Made by a program: the position numbers and the translations under genes. From Lysobacter sp. Root76 (lineage in GTDB: Bacteria; Pseudomonadota; Gammaproteobacteria; Xanthomonadales; Xanthomonadaceae), in assembly GCF_001428685.1 (NCBI RefSeq), contig NZ_LMIK01000001.1, forward strand, positions 7,966 through 71,965: a DNA stretch of 64,000 bases. Direction: 5' to 3'. This document shows, one piece after another, positions 20,254-27,664 of this stretch. Every line of letters begins with the position of its first letter. The first letter of the stretch is position 1. The notes beneath the pieces were generated by a model, which was not told where the DNA came from, made no database searches, and saw only the letters and a list, made by a program, of their open reading frames with translations.

Positions 20254-23223
20254 CTATTTGACCTCGAACTCGCCCACCAGCACGGTTTCCGACTGCTGCT
20301 TCAGCCGCAGGGTCACGCGCTGGTCCTGCTGGCGCGGAGTGCCGAAACCGGTGCTCAGCCACAGCTGCAGCGTGGTGGCGCCGGTGACCAGCTGCTGGCG
20401 GTCGCCGTAGAAGTTGGCCTCGACCTTGTACTTGCCGGGCTTGGCGTCGCGCAGCATGAACTCCTCCGGCCCGTAGCCGCCGGTGAAGTCGTCGGAGATG
20501 CGTCCGCCCTGGTAGGTCAGGGTGTGCTGGTAGAAGCAGCGCTCGCCGTTGGGGTCGGTGACCCACAGGTCCATGTCGGAGTTGTCGCTGTCCCAGCTCA
20601 GCACCGCACGCAGGTCCAGCGGCAGGTTGCGCAGCAGGCGCCGGTCCATGGCCGAGGTGTCCAGCGGCTTGCCCGAGGTCGCCACGATCGCGTTGAGTTC
20701 GTTCAGCGCGATCAGGGCCACGCCCTCGAAGCGGCTGTCCCAGGTCCGGCTGACGACCTGGTAGAGGTTGTCGATGGCCGGCTGGTAGTCGCGCGCCGCC
20801 GCATAGGCCAGGCCGAGGTCGCGGAAACTCTGCGGTTCCTCTTCGGCCAGGCGCACCACCCGCTCGAACACCGGCACCGCCAGGGTCGGCTCGTCGGCCT
20901 GCAGCAGGCGGTAGCCGAGCACGCGCAGGATATGGCGGTTCTCCAGATCCAGCTCGGCCAGGTTGGACAGCACCCGCAGCGCCAGCGCGCGCTGCTTCTT
21001 CTCCAGCAGCACGTCGGCCACGTCCAGGTAGAACGCGGTGCTGGCGGCGTAGCCGTCGCGCTCGTCCAGGTAGATGGCGTAGGCCTGCTCCGGCGAGGCC
21101 TTGCGCAGACGCGCGGCGTACGGCGAATCGGGTTTCCAGGCCTGCAGGGCGATGGTCGCGCCGCGGCCTTCGCCGCTGTCGCCGGCCTCGCTCTTGGACT
21201 CGGCCTCGACTTGGGCTAGTTCTTCGGCGGTGAGCCGCGCGCCGGTGACTTCGATCCGGTCCAGGCTGGTCGCCGCCGCGTCTGGCATATCCACAGCCTC
21301 CGCTTCTGCATCTGCATCGACGGGCATCGGTGCCGGCGCCGCCATTGGCATCGGCGGCGCGTAGCCGGCCACGGCACGCTCGCTTTCGCCGGCGCGCTGG
21401 CGGCGCTTGGCCTCGGTCTCGGGGCTGGGCGGCCTGCCCTTGGGCCAGGTCTTCTGCCACCACTGCACCGTGCCCTCGAACTGCGCCGCGATCTCGTCCA
21501 GATGGCTGCGCCGCGCCTCGTCGCGCTGTGCGACCTGGGTCGACTTCAAGCGATCGAACTCGGCGCGCAGCTCGGCCGGCGGCAGGATGTCGTGCTCCAG
21601 GTAGTCGGAGACCGCTTCCAGCACCAGCAGCGAGGTTTCCGGCGTGACCAGGCCGAACTGCTGGCTCAGGCGCGCAATGCCGGCGCGGTTGAGCTCCGGC
21701 TCGGCGCTCAGCGCACGCACCCGGTAGCCGGCCCACAGCCGAGCCGCGTAGGCGCTGTCGGGCGTATCGGCGCCGATCGCCAGATCCAGCGGCGCCTGGC
21801 CGTCGAAGCGCAGCGTCACTTTCGCGTTCGGCGCGGTCAGGCGTCCCGCCACGCGCAGCACGCCGTCGCTCGGATAGGCCGACTCGGCGACCAGATCGGT
21901 CGCGCCCAATGCTTCCAGATCGGTCAGGCGCGTGCCGCTCGCCAGCAATTCGCGCGCGCCGCTCTCGATCGCGCCCGGCGTCTGCCAGGCGATCAGGCGC
22001 CCACCATGCCCCTCGGCCAGCGCGCTCAGGCGCGTGCTGTCGGCGGCGTTGCCTGCGGAGTTGATCGCGTACAGGCGCTGGCCGCGGCCGAGTTCGGGGA
22101 AACGGCGCTGGCCGTAGTTGAACAGGCCGTCGCTGACCAGCAGGTATTCCTCGATCTCCGCCTGCGCGGTCCAGCCGCCGGGATCGGTGGCGCCGTCGTA
22201 GACCGTAGCCTTCAGCGCCTCGCGCAGCGCCCGCCAATCGCCGCCCTGGACGCGGAAGTCTCCCGCCTCCTCGGCGCGGTCGCGCAGTCGGATCAGGTGC
22301 ACCTGGGCATCGCCGAGCGCGGCGAAGTAACGATCCAGCAGCGCCAGTTCGCCGGCCAGGTCGCGCTTGCGGCCCGAGGCCGAACTGTCCCACAGCAGAC
22401 CGACGCGCTTGGGCAGCGCGCGCGTGGCAGCGGTCGCGGCCACCGGCACTTCGGCGACGAAGTAATGCTGGCCGCCCACGCTCTGGGTGTAGACCTGCGC
22501 CGACCTGGCGCGCGCGAAACGCAGCCCCAGGCCGTTGCCGATCAGTTGTTCGCGCCCGATCCGCGCCGCATAGCCGCCCTTGCCGTCGCGCTTGAACTCC
22601 ACCCGGCCGAAACCGCCGTCGACCTGCGGCGCCGAGGCGCCGCGAGCGAGCACCCGCAGCTCGACCGCATCCGCGCCGCGCGCGTAGTCCAACGGCAACT
22701 GCAGACGACGGCCGTCGCCGTCGGGACGCAGGGCCTCGACGTAGCTCAGGCGCACGCGGCGCATGCCCTGGGCCGGGATCGGATACACCCGCAGGCGGAA
22801 ATGGTTGCCTTCGGTCTTCTCCAACAGGGCCGGATCGACCCGGCGCCGCTCGATCGCCTCGAACACCGCCTGCCCCTGCGCCTTGGGCACCGGCACCGCC
22901 GCACGCATGCGGCCGTCGATGTCGAGCGCGAAGGCGCTGATCTGCTGGCCTTCGTGCAGCGGGAACTGCAGCTCGCCTTCCAGCGGCCGGTTATTGGGAT
23001 TGCGGAAAGTCAGATCGACCGTGGTCTGGGCCAGGCCGCCGTTGAGCTCGACCTCGACCGCGGCCGCCTCCAGCACGATCGGCTGCTCGGCCCCGGCCGC
23101 GCGCATCAGCGGCGGCGCGGTCACCGGGCCGCGCACCTGGGCGTCCGCCGGCCCGCTCATCTGCACGGCGACCGCACCGCTCAGTCCCAACAACAGGCAC
23201 ACATGCAAGCAATAGGAACGCAC
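20254..23223 (-). CDS. Exported VIT / von Willebrand A / TPR / DUF2135 protein
   Basis: The 989-residue product starts with a signal peptide (hydrophobic core to about residue 28). A VIT domain (about 45-170, EVELNGGLAQTTVDLTFRNP...) precedes a vWA-like domain (about 260-430) with a MIDAS-type DSSAS. A low-complexity Pro/Ala/Asp linker follows, then TPR-like helices (about 690-860), and a C-terminal DUF2135 domain (DSDNSDMDLWVTDPNG...). VIT-vWA proteins are predicted to mediate metal-dependent adhesion or assembly in the envelope. It faces the protease gene divergently. The exact role is unknown. Confidence 0.85.
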   Translation of the reverse strand: MRSYCLHVCLLLGLSGAVAVQMSGPADAQVRGPVTAPPLMRAAGAEQPIVLEAAAVEVELNGGLAQTTVDLTFRNPNNRPLEGELQFPLHEGQQISAFALDIDGRMRAAVPVPKAQGQAVFEAIERRRVDPALLEKTEGNHFRLRVYPIPAQGMRRVRLSYVEALRPDGDGRRLQLPLDYARGADAVELRVLARGASAPQVDGGFGRVEFKRDGKGGYAARIGREQLIGNGLGLRFARARSAQVYTQSVGGQHYFVAEVPVAATAATRALPKRVGLLWDSSASGRKRDLAGELALLDRYFAALGDAQVHLIRLRDRAEEAGDFRVQGGDWRALREALKATVYDGATDPGGWTAQAEIEEYLLVSDGLFNYGQRRFPELGRGQRLYAINSAGNAADSTRLSALAEGHGGRLIAWQTPGAIESGARELLASGTRLTDLEALGATDLVAESAYPSDGVLRVAGRLTAPNAKVTLRFDGQAPLDLAIGADTPDSAYAARLWAGYRVRALSAEPELNRAGIARLSQQFGLVTPETSLLVLEAVSDYLEHDILPPAELRAEFDRLKSTQVAQRDEARRSHLDEIAAQFEGTVQWWQKTWPKGRPPSPETEAKRRQRAGESERAVAGYAPPMPMAAPAPMPVDADAEAEAVDMPDAAATSLDRIEVTGARLTAEELAQVEAESKSEAGDSGEGRGATIALQAWKPDSPYAARLRKASPEQAYAIYLDERDGYAASTAFYLDVADVLLEKKQRALALRVLSNLAELDLENRHILRVLGYRLLQADEPTLAVPVFERVVRLAEEEPQSFRDLGLAYAAARDYQPAIDNLYQVVSRTWDSRFEGVALIALNELNAIVATSGKPLDTSAMDRRLLRNLPLDLRAVLSWDSDNSDMDLWVTDPNGERCFYQHTLTYQGGRISDDFTGGYGPEEFMLRDAKPGKYKVEANFYGDRQQLVTGATTLQLWLSTGFGTPRQQDQRVTLRLKQQSETVLVGEFEVK

Positions 23224-23619
23224 CGGTCACCTCTCCTGGATTCGTCTTCGATCGATTGATTCGAGCGGCCTGTCCGACCGGCCTGCCTGTAGCCAACGCA
23301 CGCGCGCGACCAACGGGGTTGAGACGCGCCGGCGCGCGTGCTCTACCCCGCCCGTGATCTTTCGACCGCGACCTTCCGACCGTGAGTCCCCGACCGTGCT
23401 GTCCCCTGCCCCGTGCCGTGCCCGCGCCGGACCGGGTCGTCGCGACATCGGTCCGCCGTTGCCGGCGCTTGGCCGAACTATGACGGACATCGCGATTTGT
23501 CGCTATCCAAACGCCTTTCCAGTGTGCCGGCGCGCCCGATCGCTCCGCCATCATCGATTCGGCCGCGTCGCTGCGCGGACCGACACGATTCCGAATTCCG
23601 CATCCAGGAGCCAGACGCA
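23224..23619. other. Intergenic region between divergent vWA and protease genes
   Basis: This 396-bp gap should contain both promoters. I see no convincing gene, repeat or RNA in it. CCAGGAG at about 23604-23610 is the ribosome-binding site of the protease gene. Confidence 0.4.
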
Positions 23620-25005
23620 ATGACACGTAAAGGCATGCTTCGCTTCGCATTGTTGGCCGGCGTTTCGGCCGCCAGCGCCACGACCATGGCGGCGGAAATG
23701 AGCGCCGCGCCGGTCACGGCCCGCCCCATGGCCAGCGCCCTGGGCGGCGCCGACTTCGCCACCGGCCGCAAGATCCGTTCGCTGCGCGCGGTCGACCTGG
23801 GCCTGCCCGACGCGGCCAGCCTGGCGGCGGTGCGCACGCGCCGCGCCGACCAGTACAAGCACGGCCAGCCCCTGGAAATCGGCTTCGCCCGCAACGTCGG
23901 CCGCAGCCGCGTCGATCTGACCGGCCTGGACTGGGAAGCGCTGCCCGACGGTTCGCACGGCGCCCGCTTCACTCTGACCTCGACGCATGCCGTGGCCTTG
24001 CGCGCGGGCCTGCTGCTGCGCGCCGCGCGCAAGTCCGGCGGCGATCCCTCGGCGGTGACCCTGCGCTTCGCCGGCAGCGACGGCCGCGTGTTCACCGACA
24101 ACGGCCGCAACTACAGCGGCAGCGAAGCCGGCTGGTCGCCGACCGTCGCCGGCGATACGCTCACCGTCGAAATCGTGCTCGCGCCGGGCCAGCGCCCCGA
24201 TGGCTTCGATCTGAACGTGCCGCAGCTGTCGCACCTGGACGTGGATCCGGCCGCCAACACCCGCGACCTGTCCAAGGCCAGCGGCGTCGGCGCCAGCGGC
24301 GCCTGCGAAAAGGACATCGTCTGCCGCGTCAACCCGACCTCGGGCTTCCTGGCGGCGAGCAAGGCCGTGGCGCGCATGGTCTTCACGGCGAAGGGCAAGT
24401 CCTACCTGTGCACCGGCACGCTGCTCAATAACGACAACTCGCCCAAGCGCCAGCTGTTCTGGACCGCCGCGCACTGCATCAGCACCCAGCGAGTCGCCGA
24501 TACGCTGCAGACCTACTGGTTCTTCGACGCCACCGCCTGCGACAACGACACCGCCAACCCGGGTGCGGTGACGCTGACCGGCGGCGCCTACCTGCGTCAC
24601 GCCAACACGACCCGCGACACCTCGCTGCTGGAACTGAAGGCCGCGCCGCCCACCGGCGCCTACTACGCCGCCTGGAACAGCAGCGCCATCGCCGCCAACG
24701 GCACCGCGATCGAAGGCATCCACCACCCGGCCGGCGATTTGAAGAAATACTCCCTGGGTTCGGTCACCAGCCTGTCGTACACGCTGGACGGCAAGTCGCC
24801 CCTGACCCGCGTCGCCTGGAACACCGGCGTCACCGAAGGCGGCTCCTCGGGCTCGGCGCTGTTCACCGTCGCCGCCAGCGGCGACTACCAGCTGCGCGGC
24901 GGCCTGTACGGCGGAACGTCGTTCTGCTCCGCCCCCAGCGACCCGGACGGCTACTCGCAGCTCAGCGGCGTGTGGTCGAGCATCTCCTCCTACTTCGGCC
25001 CCTGA
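23620..25005 (+). CDS. Secreted trypsin-fold serine protease, lysyl-endopeptidase (Lys-C) like
   Basis: The precursor has 461 residues: signal peptide to about residue 24 (TTMAAE), a propeptide, then a mature domain probably beginning near GVGASGACEKDIVC. The catalytic triad is visible as His in WTAAHC, Asp in TRDTSLLEL and Ser in GGSSGSALF. Cysteine spacing, the IHHPAGDLKKYS segment and the C-terminal GGTSFCSAP/DPDGYS region resemble Achromobacter protease I and Lysobacter Lys-C, family S1. Lys specificity is plausible from that similarity but not proven. Such enzymes are typical secreted lytic products of Lysobacter and are often under DSF control. Confidence 0.88.
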   Translation: MTRKGMLRFALLAGVSAASATTMAAEMSAAPVTARPMASALGGADFATGRKIRSLRAVDLGLPDAASLAAVRTRRADQYKHGQPLEIGFARNVGRSRVDLTGLDWEALPDGSHGARFTLTSTHAVALRAGLLLRAARKSGGDPSAVTLRFAGSDGRVFTDNGRNYSGSEAGWSPTVAGDTLTVEIVLAPGQRPDGFDLNVPQLSHLDVDPAANTRDLSKASGVGASGACEKDIVCRVNPTSGFLAASKAVARMVFTAKGKSYLCTGTLLNNDNSPKRQLFWTAAHCISTQRVADTLQTYWFFDATACDNDTANPGAVTLTGGAYLRHANTTRDTSLLELKAAPPTGAYYAAWNSSAIAANGTAIEGIHHPAGDLKKYSLGSVTSLSYTLDGKSPLTRVAWNTGVTEGGSSGSALFTVAASGDYQLRGGLYGGTSFCSAPSDPDGYSQLSGVWSSISSYFGP

Positions 25006-25012
25006 CCGATCC

Positions 25013-25042
25013 GGCCTCTCCCGCTTTCGCGCGGGAGAGGCC
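25013..25042. terminator. Hairpin between the protease gene and the reductase operon
   Basis: GGCCTCTCCCGC and GCGGGAGAGGCC form a twelve-pair stem seven bases after the protease stop. No T-tract is present. The stem belongs to the same CTCTCCCGC repeat family as the array at 9.4 kb. Confidence 0.6.
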
Positions 25043-25062
25043 GAAGCGTCGCGTACGGCGAA

Positions 25063-26898
25063 TCAGACTTTGAAGTCGTCGTACGCGACCCGTTCGTCCG
25101 CCACCCCCAACTTGCGCAGCAGCTGACGCGTCGCGGCCAGCATCGCCGGCGGGCCGCACAGATAGAACTCGCAGGCCGACAGGTCCGGGTGCCGGCTGAG
25201 CAGATGCTCGTGGGTGGCCTCGTGGACCAGGCCGCGTACCAGACCGCTGCCCTGCTCGGCGTCCTCCGACAGCACCAAGTGCCAGCTGAAGTTGGCGTGG
25301 CATTGCGCCAGCTCAGCCATCTCCTGCGCATACGGCGCCTCGCGCAGCGTGCGCGCGCCGTACCAGTAGTGGATGCGCTCCTGCGCGCCGCGATCGAGGC
25401 AGGCATGGATCATCGCCCGCAACGGCGCCATGCCGGCGCCGCCGCCGATGAAGACCTTCTCGCATTCGCCCGGTTTGACCGCGAAGTCGCCGAACGCGCC
25501 GCTGTAGCGGATCGTGTCGCCGGCCTTGAGCGAGTACAGATAGGTCGAGCCCTTGCCGAATACCGGGCGCTTCTTGTGTTGCGCGCCCGGACTGAATCGC
25601 GCCAGCAGGGTCAGGCGCCCTTCGGCCTTGTCCACCGGCAGGGCCAGCGAATACGAGCGCCGCACCGCGTCCTTGTTGTGCAGGGTCCCGGGCAAGGCCA
25701 GCCCGGCCCAATCCTCGCGATGGTGCTCGGGATAGGCGATGTCGTCGCGCTGCAGGCGGTAGTCCGGCACGTGCACCTGCAGATAGGCGCCCGGCTGGAA
25801 CTCCGGACCGGGCGGCTGCTCGGGCCGGAGCACGATCTCGCGCAGGAACGGCGTGACCGCGACGACCGATTCGACCGTGGCCTTGCGCTGCGTCCACAGC
25901 CCGGCGCCGCCCGCGACCTCGACTTGCAGATCGCCGTCCAGCGGCAGATTGCAGGCCAGGCGATGGCCGATACGCAACCGGCTTTCGTCCAGATGGGCGC
26001 GGTCGGCGCTGGTCGGTTCGGGCGCGGACCCGCGCACCCGCACCTCGCACAGGCCGCAGCTCTGGCCGCCGCCGCAGTTCGACGGCAGCTGCAGGCCGTT
26101 GCGGGCCATGGCCAGATAGACCGTGTCGCCGCGATGCGATTCCAGCGAACGCAACTTGTCGCCGGCGTTGTCGAACACCGTCAACGCGCGCAACGGCCGC
26201 CAGCGCGCCGGCACGAACTCGTCCAGACGGAAACTGGCGACCAGCAGCCACACGCCGGACAACGCGATCCACAAGCCGCCGGCCGCGGCCATGATCACCA
26301 GCGGATTGTTGAAATCCTCGCGCCCGGTGTAATCCATGATGTGCAACATCCAGAAGATGTCGAACAGGCGCCAGCTGTCGTTGCGCCGTTCCAGGATGCT
26401 GCCGTCCTGCGCCGACAGGTACAGCGTGGTGCCGTCGCCGTCGTCGAAGTCCACGCGCCAGATCGGGCCGGCATGCCCGCGCGCTTCCAGCGTGGCGCGC
26501 TGCATCCACTGCGGCGCGCCCGGACGTCCGTCGCCGACGTAGTCCGCCGCGGCCAAGGCCCCAGCGAGCGCGGCATCGATCGTCAGCGGCCGTCCGTCAC
26601 GCGCGTCCACCAGCCACACCGCGGATTTGTGGCTGAGACGATAGACCGGTCGCTCCTGCAGCCAGGCCGCGTCCACGCTCTGTACCGGCTTGCCGGCCTG
26701 GGCCAGCAACTGCGCCGGCGCGAGCGTGCCCTCGGGCCAGGCGCGCACGCTCTTGGCGGCGTGCGCGCGATGCTGGTGACCTTGCACGGTTTCGTGATCG
26801 AGCACGCTCATCACCAGCCCGCTCGCGGTCCACAGCACGAACTGCAGCGCGACGATCAGGCCCACCCATTTATGCAGCTTGCGCATCCAGGGCGTCAT
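25063..26898 (-). CDS. PepSY membrane domain fused to an NqrF-like 2Fe-2S/flavin reductase
   Basis: This 611-residue protein has two or three membrane helices and a PepSY-type periplasmic region (residues 1-225), then a 2Fe-2S ferredoxin domain with C275, C281, C284 and C316 (CGGGQSCGLC...C), then a FAD- and NAD(P)H-binding reductase (RRSYSLA at 413, GGGAGMAPLR at 485, CGPPAM at 581). The last two modules are arranged as in NqrF. H9 (LHKW) and H186 (WMLHIMDY) lie at membrane edges and could bind haem. Electrons probably go from NAD(P)H across the membrane, perhaps to reduce ferric siderophore. It overlaps the upstream PepSY gene by four bases (ATGA). Confidence 0.88.
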   Translation of the reverse strand: MTPWMRKLHKWVGLIVALQFVLWTASGLVMSVLDHETVQGHQHRAHAAKSVRAWPEGTLAPAQLLAQAGKPVQSVDAAWLQERPVYRLSHKSAVWLVDARDGRPLTIDAALAGALAAADYVGDGRPGAPQWMQRATLEARGHAGPIWRVDFDDGDGTTLYLSAQDGSILERRNDSWRLFDIFWMLHIMDYTGREDFNNPLVIMAAAGGLWIALSGVWLLVASFRLDEFVPARWRPLRALTVFDNAGDKLRSLESHRGDTVYLAMARNGLQLPSNCGGGQSCGLCEVRVRGSAPEPTSADRAHLDESRLRIGHRLACNLPLDGDLQVEVAGGAGLWTQRKATVESVVAVTPFLREIVLRPEQPPGPEFQPGAYLQVHVPDYRLQRDDIAYPEHHREDWAGLALPGTLHNKDAVRRSYSLALPVDKAEGRLTLLARFSPGAQHKKRPVFGKGSTYLYSLKAGDTIRYSGAFGDFAVKPGECEKVFIGGGAGMAPLRAMIHACLDRGAQERIHYWYGARTLREAPYAQEMAELAQCHANFSWHLVLSEDAEQGSGLVRGLVHEATHEHLLSRHPDLSACEFYLCGPPAMLAATRQLLRKLGVADERVAYDDFKV

Positions 26899-27587
26899 GC
26901 GGGCCGCCTCTTGCTGAAGCTGTACAACAGCAGCCAGACGCCGCTGAGCGCGAACGTCAGGCCCAAGCCGGACGCGATCCGCAGCAGGGTGTTGTTGACG
27001 TCGGTCCGCTCCTGGTAATCCATGATGTGGAACATCCACAGGAAGTCGAACCAACGCCATAGATCATGGCGTTTGGCCAACAGTTCGCCGCTCTGCGGCG
27101 AAAGGTAGAGCGCGGTCTCGTTGCTGTCGGCGAACGACACCCGCCACATCGGCAGCGGCCGGGTTTTGACTTCGCTGGGCGCTTCATGCAGCAACTCGAC
27201 CGCCGCGATCGGGGCCTTGCCCTGGTACAACGATGCGGCCAGGGACCGCGCGGTCGCTTCGTCCAGCGGACTGAGCGGTTCGCCGCTGCGCGCGTCGACC
27301 AGGCTCAGCGTCTGGCCCTGGCGCAGTTCGTAAACCTCGCGGTCCATGAAGCGCTTGAGCCGGAACCCGGTCAGGCCCGGGTACTGCCGGCGCAATGCGT
27401 CCGGCGCGAGGAACGCGCTCGACGCGGACAAGGGCTTGGCCTTGGTGTGCGCCAGATGATCGCCGTGGATGATGTCGATCGAAATGGAGGTCATGTAGAG
27501 GCCGCTGATCATCCACAGCAAGGCCTGGACGCCGACCACCAAGGCGATCCACTTGTGGGCGCGGCGCGCCCAGAATGCAGGTTTCAT
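26895..27587 (-). CDS. PepSY-associated membrane protein
   Basis: The 230-residue product has one N-terminal helix (HKWIALVVGVQALLWMISGLYM), a periplasmic PepSY-like region and a C-terminal helix (LLRIASGLGLTFALSGVWLLLYSF). It repeats the motifs HKW and WMFHIMDY seen in the N-terminal part of its downstream neighbour, so the two probably arose by duplication and may pair in one membrane complex. It lies 77 bp downstream of the TonB receptor gene and overlaps the reductase gene by four bases, giving one operon. Confidence 0.82.
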   Translation of the reverse strand: MKPAFWARRAHKWIALVVGVQALLWMISGLYMTSISIDIIHGDHLAHTKAKPLSASSAFLAPDALRRQYPGLTGFRLKRFMDREVYELRQGQTLSLVDARSGEPLSPLDEATARSLAASLYQGKAPIAAVELLHEAPSEVKTRPLPMWRVSFADSNETALYLSPQSGELLAKRHDLWRWFDFLWMFHIMDYQERTDVNNTLLRIASGLGLTFALSGVWLLLYSFSKRRPA

Positions 27588-27664
27588 AGCTTCACCACTC
27601 TCGATTCGTGCTCAGGCCGGGAGGTTTCGTCCCCGCCGGCGCAAGCCGGCAGGGACGCCGCGCA

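Noticed and set aside
20021-22393. Long minus-strand frame (790 codons) overlapping the VIT/vWA gene and ending in the RF2 N-terminus
   Set aside because: Only the last 25 codons are real (start of prfB). The rest is an out-of-frame shadow of the vWA gene.
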